Shown: one piece after another, positions 8,227 to 16,453 of the stretch
Numbering within the stretch: the stretch's first letter is position 1
Layout: every line of letters begins with the position of its first letter
DNA from: an uncultured SAR116 cluster alpha proteobacterium
GTDB taxonomy: Bacteria > Pseudomonadota > Alphaproteobacteria > Puniceispirillales > Marisalimonadaceae
Direction of reading: 5' to 3'
Assembly (NCBI GenBank): GCA_902528415.1
Contig: CABZSR010000007.1
Coordinates: 18,646 to 82,645, forward strand
DNA: 64,000 nt
Notes under the pieces: model-generated
The model's input: the letters and a program-made list of their open reading frames with translations, nothing else
Databases searched by the model: none
What the model was told of the DNA's origin: nothing
Position numbers and translations under genes: made by a program

Positions 8227-8748
8227 CTATGTTCTTCTTGCGTTTCTTAACATCATAAGCATCATATCTTTATCAATTTCTAAAACAGTCTCGTAAGTGT
8301 CAACACCTGTTGGATTTATTCGTACTGTTTTTGCTCCTCTTATAATACCTTTAACTACAGCCCTAAAAGTGTCATTTTGAACCATCAAATCTATTACTGT
8401 AGTATTAGAGTCAACTTGTATACCGTGTATTTGTTCAGCTAACTCTCTCATAGCAGCCATTCTTGCCGACCTTATAGCCATCAATCGTTTTTGTGCATCA
8501 GTTCTTCCCGGCTGACTAGATACAACTGCATACCCTACAGCCGATAAAGTAGGAATTTTTTCAACTGAACTGTCAAAAACTTCTTTTAACGCTACGATGC
8601 CATCACTTTCAGAGTTAATTTTTTTGGCACTTAAACTGTTAGTTGTTGAAAAGTGAGAATTTGCTAAATTTTGAAGGCATCCAGTGCTTAAAAATAATGA
8701 GCAGATTGTAAAACTTACAAGTATGTTTTTTTGATTTATTAATAACAT
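8227..8748 (-). CDS. flgP: Flagellar lipoprotein FlgP-like (LPP20 family)
   Basis: The 173-residue protein has a lipoprotein signal peptide with FLSTGC, giving a lipidated Cys at about residue 24; the -3 residue is Ser rather than the usual Leu. The family core follows: LSAVGYAVVSSQPGRTDAQKR, then AIRSARMAAMRELAEQIHGIQ. FlgP forms an outer-membrane-associated basal disk in Vibrio and Campylobacter. It is the first gene of the flgP-flgT-LysM-flgA-flgM unit, downstream of a predicted sigma-54 promoter. Confidence 0.85.
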   Translation of the reverse strand: MLLINQKNILVSFTICSLFLSTGCLQNLANSHFSTTNSLSAKKINSESDGIVALKEVFDSSVEKIPTLSAVGYAVVSSQPGRTDAQKRLMAIRSARMAAMRELAEQIHGIQVDSNTTVIDLMVQNDTFRAVVKGIIRGAKTVRINPTGVDTYETVLEIDKDMMLMMLRNARRT

Positions 8749-8783
8749 GGAAACTCCTAAAAAATAATTATTTCAAATTTCAA

Positions 8784-8800
8784 TGCAGATAACATGCCAA
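8784..8800 (-). promoter_or_regulatory. Predicted sigma-54 promoter of the flgP-flgT-flgA-flgM unit
   Basis: On the minus strand the sequence is TTGGCATGTTATCTGCA. GG and GC are separated by exactly ten bases. The -24 element matches TTGGCA and the -12 element is CTGCA, one change from TTGCA. The flgP ATG lies about 25 bases past the predicted start. A second such element points the other way 70 bases away. Confidence 0.72.
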
Positions 8801-8868
8801 TCTTTAAATTTTAATGAATAGAAAATAAGCTAGTAAATTTAATTATTTTATATGTTTACCTAAAATGA

Positions 8869-8885
8869 TTGGCATTGTTCTTGCT
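8869..8885 (+). promoter_or_regulatory. Predicted sigma-54 promoter of flhA-flhF-flhG-fliA
   Basis: The sequence TTGGCATTGTTCTTGCT matches the sigma-54 consensus TTGGCAC-N5-TTGCW, with GG-N10-GC spacing. It lies about 85 bases before the predicted flhA start, in the 230-base divergent region shared with flgP. No strong sigma-70 hexamers compete nearby. Confidence 0.78.
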
Positions 8886-8978
8886 TCTTAAATAATTAAA
8901 TATTTTAAAAATTATTAAATTAATTAAATCACTGTTTTTATTGATTTTTTAATAGATTATGAATTGCTAGGAGATGTC

Positions 8979-11099
8979 ATGAATTTGACAAATACATTAA
9001 GCACCCAAATTTTTTCTCCAGGAAAACTTAAACCATTTGGTTTGCCAATTGCTATACTAATGTTAATGGTAATGATGGTGATACCCTTGCCTTCTATATT
9101 GCTAGATGTATTTTTCACTACAAACATATTGTTATCATTACTAATATTAATGGTGTCTATACATACTTTTAGACCTTTAGATTTTTCAAGTTTTCCAACA
9201 GTTTTGTTATTTGCAACTATTTTAAGGCTTGGTTTAAATGTTGCTTCGACAAGAATTGTGTTAAGTGCAGGTCATACTGGACCTGACGCAGCAGGTAAAG
9301 TTATAGAAGCTTTTGGAGAATTTGTAATTGCGGGTAACTATGTTGTAGGTATTTTTGTATTTGCAATTCTTATAATTATAAATTTAGTTGTTATTACAAA
9401 AGGTGCTGGGAGAGTTTCAGAAGTTTCTGCTAGATTTACACTAGATGCTATGCCAGGAAAACAAATGGCTATTGATGCTGACTTGAATGCAGGACTTCTA
9501 ACCAGTGAAGAAGCAAAACAAAGGAGAGATGATATTGCTAAAGAAGCTGACTTTTATGGATCAATGGATGGTGCGTCTAAGTTTGTAAAGGGTGACGCTA
9601 TTGCTGGAATTTTAATACTTCTAATTAATATCATCGGGGGCCTAATAATAGGTATAGCACAACATGACCTACCAGTTTCAACGGCTGCAGAGAACTATAT
9701 TATTTTATCAGTTGGTGACGGATTAGTTGCTCAGATACCATCTCTTTTACTAGCAATTGCGACAGCAATCATTGTTACTAGAGTTTCAACCAGTCAAGAC
9801 CTCTCGAAACAAATTGGTTCACAGATAGGCGTTAAGCAAGCGTGGTTACCCAGCGCATGTGTGCTATTTCTTCTTGGTTTAATACCAGGAATGCCAAATA
9901 CTTTGTTCCTAATAGGTTCTGGTTTAACTTTTTTTGTATGGTGGATCTTAAGAAAAAATAATGAAGCTCTGGATGATAATGAAAACATTATCTCTGAAAA
10001 AGATGCTGATGTTAAAAAATCAGATAATAACACAGATCAAAACAATATTTCTTTATCTGAGATTGCTGACAATTCTGCTATTTCGATGCAATTAGGATAT
10101 GGACTAATTCAACTTGTAGACGATGAAAATGATGGTCCTTTAATTGCCCGAATTACTGGAGTAAGAAAACAAATTTCAAAAGAATTAGGTTTTATTATTC
10201 CTCAAGTCAGAATAAGAGACGATTTATCATTAGAATCAAATCATTATAGAATAAGAATTGGGCAAGAAATTGTTGCTGAAGATAAAATTTTTCCACAACT
10301 ACTATTAGCTATTCCAGGAGATAATGCCCAAACTAAAATTGAGGGTACCGATGTTAAAGACCCAAGCTTTAATATGGATGCGACGTGGATTGAAGTTCAT
10401 CAACAGGCAAGAGCTGAAAATTTAGGTTACATGGTTGTAGAACCTGAAGCTGTAATTGCTACTCATCTAAACCAAATTTTGTCCAAACAAGCAGCTGAAC
10501 TACTAGGTCAAGACGATGTTCAAACATTATTAGATAATTTATCACAAACTTCACCCCAATTAGTCGCTTCAACTGTACCAAAACTAGTAACATTGAATAT
10601 TCTTACGACTATTCTTAAAACTTTATTAGCTGAAAAAATGCCCGTAAGTGATCTGAAGCGTATATTAGAAGTATTAGCCTCTCAAAATGTTAAAAATATG
10701 ACAGCAATAGAATTAGCTGAGGCTATTAGACCTTCAATAGCTGGATTATTAATTCAACAAATTGCCCCCTTAAACAGTCCACTTCCAGTAATAACATTTT
10801 CAGCAGATCTTGAGCAAATGATAGTCAATGTAGCAAAACAAACAGGTGCAAATGGTTTAATTCTTGAAGCCAATTTAATACAGAAAATTGTGTCTGCAAT
10901 AAATAATATTATGGAAAAAATGCAAAGTGAAAATAGAAAAGCAGTCATGATTACAGCCCCTGTAATTAGAAGAGATTTATCTCATATGCTCAGACAACAC
11001 ATTCCATCATTGGATGTATTGTCTTTCACAGAATTACCTGACAGTAAAAAAATAGAAGTAGTAGCCAATATTGGTTCTGAGGAAGAAAGTAAAAATTAA
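8979..11099 (+). CDS. flhA: Flagellar type III export gate protein FlhA
   Basis: FlhA is the inner-membrane gate and cytoplasmic docking ring of the flagellar secretion system. The first 330 residues hold eight predicted membrane segments. The cytoplasmic loop has the family signature GRVSEVSARFTLDAMPGKQMA, then DADLNAGLLTSEEAKQRR. The C-terminal half is the soluble ring domain. The ORF track begins at TTG 8964, but AGGAG at 8969-8973 sits five bases before ATG 8979, giving a 706-residue product of normal length. It heads the plus-strand operon. Confidence 0.97.
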   Translation: MNLTNTLSTQIFSPGKLKPFGLPIAILMLMVMMVIPLPSILLDVFFTTNILLSLLILMVSIHTFRPLDFSSFPTVLLFATILRLGLNVASTRIVLSAGHTGPDAAGKVIEAFGEFVIAGNYVVGIFVFAILIIINLVVITKGAGRVSEVSARFTLDAMPGKQMAIDADLNAGLLTSEEAKQRRDDIAKEADFYGSMDGASKFVKGDAIAGILILLINIIGGLIIGIAQHDLPVSTAAENYIILSVGDGLVAQIPSLLLAIATAIIVTRVSTSQDLSKQIGSQIGVKQAWLPSACVLFLLGLIPGMPNTLFLIGSGLTFFVWWILRKNNEALDDNENIISEKDADVKKSDNNTDQNNISLSEIADNSAISMQLGYGLIQLVDDENDGPLIARITGVRKQISKELGFIIPQVRIRDDLSLESNHYRIRIGQEIVAEDKIFPQLLLAIPGDNAQTKIEGTDVKDPSFNMDATWIEVHQQARAENLGYMVVEPEAVIATHLNQILSKQAAELLGQDDVQTLLDNLSQTSPQLVASTVPKLVTLNILTTILKTLLAEKMPVSDLKRILEVLASQNVKNMTAIELAEAIRPSIAGLLIQQIAPLNSPLPVITFSADLEQMIVNVAKQTGANGLILEANLIQKIVSAINNIMEKMQSENRKAVMITAPVIRRDLSHMLRQHIPSLDVLSFTELPDSKKIEVVANIGSEEESKN

Positions 11100-11125
11100 C
11101 TTTTAGTTAGAATATGGAGAAAAAA

Positions 11126-12316
11126 ATGACACAACACAAAGTAATTGCGGAAGACAGCCTATCTGCAATGGATAAAATATCTAAAGTACTCGGGAAGGAC
11201 GCAGTTATTTTGAAAACTACTAAGGTTAATGGAAAAATTGAAATATTGGGCTCTAATAACATTGAAGATATTGCTTCCTCGAATGCGAAAAAAATCGTCA
11301 AACAAAAATCAAATTTTAGTCATTTATTTTCAAATCACAATCTTGAACAGAAGATTCAAAATAGGAAAGTTAATAACATACTTGATGAAAAAAAACTAAA
11401 CCAAAACGAACATTTAGAAAATGAAGTTCAATCAAATATTGAAAATTTGAATTCTAAATATGTTGATGTGAAAACGTTCTCTGAATTTACCACTAAAATA
11501 GAAAAACTATTAAAAAATATGGTTGTTTCGGATATCGATGAATTATACCGTTCTGATAATAAGTCTGTAACTATTGAGTTATTAAAAAAAGGGTTTTCAA
11601 AAAGTATAATATCTGAATTTCAAGAACAAAATTTTAATAAAGAAGATGTTGGTGCTGAATTATTATTCTATCATTACCTAGCAAAAAAATTAGTGCTTCC
11701 CTACAAAGACCAAATTGCAGACTCAGAAATTATTTTTGTTAATGGCCCAAGTGGTTCAGGGAAAACAACCTTATGTTCAAAGATCGCTTCACATATTTTA
11801 GATAATAAATTTGTAGCAAATGAAAAGGATAAATTATCAATAGTTAATTTTGCACCAAAATCGTCAAATAATTCTGAACTTGTAAATTTTGGAAGACTAT
11901 TAAATTTAAATGTATCTTCTATTTCTTCTATGGAGGATTTTATTAATTTGATTAGTACTAACCATGATAATAAGAAAATAATAATAGATGTATCACAAGA
12001 GATTATAAATACTTCAGGTTACATACAATATTTAGAAAAACTTACTTTAAATAAAAAATGTTCTAATTTAATAGCGCTTCCTGCAAGTACAAATAAAAGT
12101 ATGATTGAAACTATAATAAGATTTTATAGAGATACTTTTCCTGTAATTGGACTTACAAAATTAGATGAAGCAAATATAAATGCAGAAGAGTTGTCAGTTT
12201 TAGGAGAATTAAATTGTAAAATTGGCATTCTATCTGGATCTAGATCAATAATTGGTTCAATTGCTTTTGCTAAAAGGGAAGTTTTGGCACAATATATGAA
12301 AGATATGAGTATATAG
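11126..12316 (+). CDS. flhF: Flagellar SRP-type GTPase FlhF
   Basis: FlhF sets the position and number of polar flagella. The 396-residue protein has a variable N-terminal B-domain. The NG GTPase domain contains a P-loop GPSGSGKTTL near residue 207 and a G4 motif GLTKLDEA near residue 347. The ORF track starts at ATG 11114, but GGAGA at 11116-11120 lies five bases before ATG 11126, so the shorter start is preferred. Some other G-motif positions look degenerate relative to SRP54. It is followed by flhG, the usual antagonist pair. Confidence 0.92.
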   Translation: MTQHKVIAEDSLSAMDKISKVLGKDAVILKTTKVNGKIEILGSNNIEDIASSNAKKIVKQKSNFSHLFSNHNLEQKIQNRKVNNILDEKKLNQNEHLENEVQSNIENLNSKYVDVKTFSEFTTKIEKLLKNMVVSDIDELYRSDNKSVTIELLKKGFSKSIISEFQEQNFNKEDVGAELLFYHYLAKKLVLPYKDQIADSEIIFVNGPSGSGKTTLCSKIASHILDNKFVANEKDKLSIVNFAPKSSNNSELVNFGRLLNLNVSSISSMEDFINLISTNHDNKKIIIDVSQEIINTSGYIQYLEKLTLNKKCSNLIALPASTNKSMIETIIRFYRDTFPVIGLTKLDEANINAEELSVLGELNCKIGILSGSRSIIGSIAFAKREVLAQYMKDMSI

Positions 12317-12328
12317 TAAGGATTAATT

Positions 12329-13108
12329 ATGACTACAACAATCGCAATTGCTTCTGGAAAAGGTGGTGTAGGTAAAACCACAATAGCTGTTAATCTTTCT
12401 TTAGCTCTTACCAAACAAAATAAGAATACGCTACTTCTTGACGCCGACTTGGGCATGGCAAATTCTCATATTCTACTGGGAATAAATCCTAAATTCTCAT
12501 TAGAGGATTTCGTGTTAGGGAGCAAATTATTAGATGATGTAATAAAGACTACAAACGATAAGCTAAGATTTGTATCCGGTGGAAGCGCGATTAATCATCT
12601 TTTAAATTTAAGTGATTTAGAAAGGCATAAAATAATACAAAATTTTGGCAATGTTAAAAATAAACCTGAAACTATGATAATTGATGTAGGTGCTGGAGCA
12701 GAATCTTCTTCATTAACTTTTATGGCATCTGCAGATAAAGTTATTGTAGTTATTACGGCTGAACCCACAAGTTTTATTGATGCTTATGGACTAATCAAAA
12801 CCGCTTTTTTAGATCATAAAATGGAAAATTTTGGTGTAATTGTAAATATGGCTCATTCTCAAATACAAGCAAAATTAAATTTTGATAAATTTAGAGCTAT
12901 TACTCAAAAATTTTTAGATGTTAATTTAAAATTTATTGGAGGCGTTTCTTCTTCGCAAAGAATTAAAAACTCAATAATTAGCAGAAAACCAATCATGTCA
13001 GGCAATCCAAATAAAAATCCTGATGTAGAAGCTTTTTTGAACTTAGCAACAAACTTAAATACTTTGGCAACCAATAACACTGGAACAATTAAATTTTTTG
13101 ATAATTGA
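12329..13108 (+). CDS. flhG: MinD-like ATPase FlhG (FleN), flagellar number regulator
   Basis: The 259-residue ATPase has a deviant Walker A motif GKGGVGKTT at residues 10-18 and an LLLDADLGMANSH switch I segment typical of FlhG. It partners FlhF to limit flagellar number and can inhibit the sigma-54 activator FleQ/FlrA in gammaproteobacteria. Here it follows flhF by 12 bp and precedes fliA, the standard polar-flagellum order. The predicted sigma-54 promoters nearby fit a similar regulatory circuit, but no activator gene is in the window. Confidence 0.93.
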   Translation: MTTTIAIASGKGGVGKTTIAVNLSLALTKQNKNTLLLDADLGMANSHILLGINPKFSLEDFVLGSKLLDDVIKTTNDKLRFVSGGSAINHLLNLSDLERHKIIQNFGNVKNKPETMIIDVGAGAESSSLTFMASADKVIVVITAEPTSFIDAYGLIKTAFLDHKMENFGVIVNMAHSQIQAKLNFDKFRAITQKFLDVNLKFIGGVSSSQRIKNSIISRKPIMSGNPNKNPDVEAFLNLATNLNTLATNNTGTIKFFDN

Positions 13109-13132
13109 AATGATTTTATGAAAGTTATTTAA

Positions 13133-13837
13133 ATGAATAGTTATTCTAAAATAATAAAACCAAATATTAATCAATTGATCAGTGATCATACTAATTTGGT
13201 TAAAAAAATTTCATGGCATCTTCATGGACGTGTAAATTCAATAGTTGATATAGAGGATATCATCCAAATTGGAATGCTTGGATTAATATCCGCTGCTCAA
13301 AATTATGTCCCTCAAAAAGATGCTTCTTTTGCTTCTTATGCAAGCATTAGAGTAAAAGGAGAAATTTTAGACTATTTAAGAAAGAGTTCTAATTTAGATA
13401 GAACTACAATTGCAATAAAGAAAAACTCCGAAAAAGCTATAAACAATTTACGTAATAAATTAGGCCGTGAACCATTTCACAATGAAGTTGCAAATGAACT
13501 TGGTATATCTATCGATAAATATTTTGAATGGTCTCACGCATTTGAGGCTAGCATAATAAAAAGTTTGGAAGATTCATATGATGATTATTCAAATTGGTTT
13601 GTTACTAATGAATTAAACCCAGAAGAACAAATTAATGACATAGAACTAAGAAATAATTTAAAAGAAGTTCTGAAAACACTTCAAGGTAAAGAAGCACTTA
13701 TTATACAGCTATATTTTGTTGAAGAGTTAAATATTTATGAAATTGCTGAGATAATGGAGGTATCTACAGGAAGAGTTTCACAAATTAAAACTTTGGCTAT
13801 AAAAAGAATAAGAGAAAATTTACAAAAAGAAAATTAA
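13133..13837 (+). CDS. fliA: Flagellar sigma-28 factor FliA
   Basis: FliA directs late flagellar gene transcription and is inhibited by FlgM. The 234-residue protein has region 2 (DIEDIIQIGMLGLISAAQNY, about residues 39-58), region 3 (NKLGREPFHNEVANELGI) and a region 4 helix-turn-helix (NIYEIAEIMEVSTGRVSQIK). Length is normal for the family. It is the fourth gene of the flhA operon, 24 bp after flhG. Sequence identity to other alternative sigmas (WhiG, SigD) is shared, but context makes FliA clear. Confidence 0.93.
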   Translation: MNSYSKIIKPNINQLISDHTNLVKKISWHLHGRVNSIVDIEDIIQIGMLGLISAAQNYVPQKDASFASYASIRVKGEILDYLRKSSNLDRTTIAIKKNSEKAINNLRNKLGREPFHNEVANELGISIDKYFEWSHAFEASIIKSLEDSYDDYSNWFVTNELNPEEQINDIELRNNLKEVLKTLQGKEALIIQLYFVEELNIYEIAEIMEVSTGRVSQIKTLAIKRIRENLQKEN

Positions 13838-13844
13838 ATCTATA

Positions 13845-14225
13845 ATGCAAAAATTAGAGATGCTTATTAAAACCGTAGACGCGCATTACGACAGCCTACA
13901 CCATATTCAATGTTATTATTTATCATGTAGCCTTCTAAACATAGCTAGAGGAACTTGCAATATGATGATTGTTAAGGAAGCTAGCAATTTTAAAAATAAA
14001 ATAACTATAAAATTTGAAAGAGCAGTTATGTCAGGTTCTATAAAAGTGACAAACGATTTTTTCAATTCATTACAAACTCAGCTATCTGTTAGAAATGAAC
14101 GTCCAGCAAGATTAGAATTGGTTATTAATGATAAATTAAATATTAATAAAAATGGAATTTTATTTCTAGAAGAAGAACTTACTTCAGATATAATTGAATA
14201 TAAATTTTTTATTCCACTTTTATAA
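13845..14225 (+). CDS. Hypothetical protein downstream of fliA
   Basis: I do not recognise this 126-residue protein. It has no signal peptide or membrane segment. The N-terminal half is helical with several Cys residues (CYYLSCSLLNIARGTC). The C-terminal half looks alpha/beta. It starts 7 bp after the fliA stop on the same strand, so it is probably the last gene of the flhA-flhF-flhG-fliA operon. No function is proposed. Confidence 0.7.
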   Translation: MQKLEMLIKTVDAHYDSLHHIQCYYLSCSLLNIARGTCNMMIVKEASNFKNKITIKFERAVMSGSIKVTNDFFNSLQTQLSVRNERPARLELVINDKLNINKNGILFLEEELTSDIIEYKFFIPLL

Positions 14226-14263
14226 AAAATTAGGTGTATTTTATATTTTAATCATTTACGAAA

Positions 14264-15067
14264 TTAACCGTCAATTAATCTTTTTGTTATATCAACTTCA
14301 GTCTGTAGCAGTCTAGAAACACCTGAAAATGCTTGCTGTGTCTTTAGCATTGTTACCATCTCAGAAGTAATATCTACATTTGCTCTTTCTAAGTTGCCTG
14401 CTTCAAGTTTTCCAAAAGCACCATCCATAGGAACACCAAATTTAGGCAAACCTGATTTAGCATTATTTTGAAAGCGATTATTTCCGACAGGTTGTAATCC
14501 CTGATCATTTACAAAAGAAGCCAATACAAAATTTCCAATATCAACTTCTTGATCAAGTCCATATATAGCTGTGATCTTACCTTTTGAACTAACATTTATG
14601 TTAGAAATTATAGAAATACTTTGATCTGTATTTTCTTTTGTTGTTGGAATAACTAAATTTTTTAAAACTCCTTTGTTATCTCCCATAAAACCCATAACAC
14701 TTAATCCGTCGTTAGTAACAACTTCACCATTGGCTTTTATGTTGAATGAACCATCTCTAGTAAAATATGGCTTATCAATTTGATTTCCTTGAACCACAGG
14801 AAAAAAACCTAATCCAATTACTGCTAAATCCAAGGCACCTCCTGTTACCTGCAAAGAACCTTGGCTCATTTGTAAACGTGGATCACTAATATTTACGCCT
14901 TGTCCGGAAAACTTATCCGGATCTGTTGAATTATGAGTTGAGTAAATATGTTCAAAATTTGTACTACTTTTTTTAAAACCTGTACTATTTGCATTTGCTA
15001 TATTGTTAGAAACTATTCCCATTTCTTTTGTGTTAGCATTTAAAGCACTTTTTAGAATTGATAACAT
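14264..15067 (-). CDS. Flagellar rod protein of the FlgF/FlgG family
   Basis: The 267-residue protein has the N-terminal rod motif IVSNNIANANSTGFKKSS (about residues 18-35). The central LDLAVIGLGFFPVV segment and the C-terminal helix VTMLKTQQAFSGVSRLLQTEVDI are shared by FlgF, FlgG and short FlgE. Length favours FlgF or FlgG of the distal rod; I cannot choose firmly, though FlgF seems likelier. The ORF track includes ten extra residues. AGGAGA seven bases before ATG 15067 sets the start, and a sigma-54-type promoter lies only 26 bases upstream of it. Confidence 0.88.
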   Translation of the reverse strand: MLSILKSALNANTKEMGIVSNNIANANSTGFKKSSTNFEHIYSTHNSTDPDKFSGQGVNISDPRLQMSQGSLQVTGGALDLAVIGLGFFPVVQGNQIDKPYFTRDGSFNIKANGEVVTNDGLSVMGFMGDNKGVLKNLVIPTTKENTDQSISIISNINVSSKGKITAIYGLDQEVDIGNFVLASFVNDQGLQPVGNNRFQNNAKSGLPKFGVPMDGAFGKLEAGNLERANVDITSEMVTMLKTQQAFSGVSRLLQTEVDITKRLIDG

Positions 15068-15092
15068 ATTAAATCTCCTATACGTTAATATG

Positions 15093-15109
15093 AGCAAAAT
15101 TTATGCCAT
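15093..15109 (-). promoter_or_regulatory. Predicted sigma-54 promoter of the FlgF-like gene
   Basis: On the minus strand the sequence reads ATGGCATAAATTTTGCT, with GG and GC separated by ten bases and a perfect TTGCT -12 element. The predicted start falls about 16 bases upstream of the ATG, leaving room only for the AGGAGA ribosome-binding site. It matches the other three flagellar elements in this window. Confidence 0.72.
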
Positions 15110-15205
15110 TGACTTTATATTAAATTAAATTTTATAAACATATGGTAGATTTAATCGTAATGTTATTTAGAATTATTTTTATATAAATCTGGAGAATATA
15201 TTAAA

Positions 15206-15604
15206 ATGAGCAAACCCTCTAAAAGTACAGATTTAGTAAAATTTAATAAAAAAAAATCTAACCTCCCAATAAAATTTGATCAAACTGAAGTGAAACAAGC
15301 TCTTGAATTAGTTGATAAAGATTTAATTTTAAAAAATAGAGAAGATGTAAAAAAATATTTACCTGATATATTAGGAAGAGTTTTAGCTAGAATATGGATT
15401 GATAAATCTTTCAAGAATAGTTTTAAGTCAAACCCCAAGGAAGTTTTAAATGATAATGGTGTTTTTTTACCAGACGATATGATACTGGAATTCCAAAAAC
15501 CAAATTCCGATAGGCCTAAAATTATAGTTTATGAAAAAAAAGAAAAATCAAATTTTAAGGTTAGGGTTGTACAGTTACAATTAGTAATGTTAGCAGGCAG
15601 ATAG
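15206..15604 (+). CDS. Protein with nitrile-hydratase-leader-like (NHLP) domain
   Basis: The 132-residue protein has a Lys-rich N-terminus (residues 1-30) and then a helical domain. The domain contains LGRVLARIWIDKSFKNSFKSNPKEVLNDNGVFLPDD, which recalls the nitrile hydratase alpha N-terminal fold and NHLP leader peptides of some RiPP precursors. The end VVQLQLVMLAGR has a leader-like AG motif but no core peptide. No modification enzyme is nearby, so a RiPP role is doubtful. GGAGA precedes the ATG by about ten bases. The similarity is by eye only. Confidence 0.7.
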   Translation: MSKPSKSTDLVKFNKKKSNLPIKFDQTEVKQALELVDKDLILKNREDVKKYLPDILGRVLARIWIDKSFKNSFKSNPKEVLNDNGVFLPDDMILEFQKPNSDRPKIIVYEKKEKSNFKVRVVQLQLVMLAGR

Positions 15605-15606
15605 AA

Positions 15607-16242
15607 TTGTTTGACTTTTTAAAAAGTAATTTAAAGTCTATAAGGATTTTAATAAGTTTAATATCATTAAGTTTCAGTGTCTTAGGATCTTCGGTTTATG
15701 GAGCAGAGGATAGAAGCAAAGATATGAAAATTGTTTATAAACTTTTACAGGAGAAAAAGTTTGATGAGGGTATCCAAAAGTTACAGGCTCTTTCAGAAAA
15801 TAATAATATTAGCGCACAACTCCTAATTTCAAAAATTTTTCTTACTGGAGATTTAACACCCCAAGACTTTCAAAATTCTTATTTTTGGGCATCTTCAGCA
15901 TTATTAGGTGGATTAAAAAAATCAGAAAAAATTCTTGAAAAATTAAGTAATTACCTCACAGAAAAACAAATTAATGAAATTAAAGATAAACTTAAAATAT
16001 TTTTAGAAAAAAGAGCTATAAATAACGATAAAAGAGCAATTGTACAAATTGCAAAGCTCTATGAAAATTATTTAGACCCTCCTGACATGATTAATGCATA
16101 CACATGGTATAATATTGCTGTAGCTAAGGGTGTTAAGTCTGCTAAAGCTAAAAGAGACGAAATTTTGAATGAATTAAATGAAAAAGATTTACTTGAAGCT
16201 CAATCTTTATCATTTAAGCTGTTTAAACAAATTAACAATTAA
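15607..16242 (+). CDS. Exported Sel1/TPR-like repeat protein
   Basis: The 211-residue protein begins with a hydrophobic segment ending near SSVYGAED, a likely signal peptide. Helical repeats follow with the Sel1-like patterns NSYFWASSALLGGLKKSEK and NAYTWYNIAVAKGVKSAKAK. Such proteins are scaffolds in the periplasm; the partner is unknown. The start is a TTG two bases after the preceding stop with no strong ribosome-binding site, so it may be translationally coupled. A later ATG at 15724 would remove the signal peptide and is less likely. Confidence 0.75.
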   Translation: MFDFLKSNLKSIRILISLISLSFSVLGSSVYGAEDRSKDMKIVYKLLQEKKFDEGIQKLQALSENNNISAQLLISKIFLTGDLTPQDFQNSYFWASSALLGGLKKSEKILEKLSNYLTEKQINEIKDKLKIFLEKRAINNDKRAIVQIAKLYENYLDPPDMINAYTWYNIAVAKGVKSAKAKRDEILNELNEKDLLEAQSLSFKLFKQINN

Positions 16243-16253
16243 TGGAGATATTC

Positions 16254-16439
16254 ATGAAATACAAAGTTCATTGGTTAATTGATGGTCTTATCGAAATAGA
16301 CGCTAATAATACTGATGTAGCTGAAAAAATTATTAAAGAAAAAATTGAATCCTTCGTAGAGAACAATGCGTCTTTCTTTAAAGAAATTGGAGCAAAAGCT
16401 GTACAGGGTCAAGCATATCTCCCAGGAAATGATGAATAA
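16254..16439 (+). CDS. Small hypothetical protein (61 residues)
   Basis: I do not recognise it. The product begins MKYKVHWLIDGLIEIDANNT and continues with a charged helix, a compact alpha/beta pattern with no signal peptide. The ORF track starts at 16242, but GGAGA there is five bases before ATG 16254 and is the ribosome-binding site, so the shorter start is chosen. It lies 11 bp after the Sel1-like gene and is probably cotranscribed. Confidence 0.65.
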   Translation: MKYKVHWLIDGLIEIDANNTDVAEKIIKEKIESFVENNASFFKEIGAKAVQGQAYLPGNDE

Positions 16440-16453
16440 TTGATTGGAGTATT

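Noticed and set aside
8964-8978. TTG start for flhA
   Set aside because: The ribosome-binding site AGGAG lies inside this extension and fits ATG 8979.
11114-11125. First ATG for flhF
   Set aside because: GGAGA overlapping it is the ribosome-binding site for ATG 11126.
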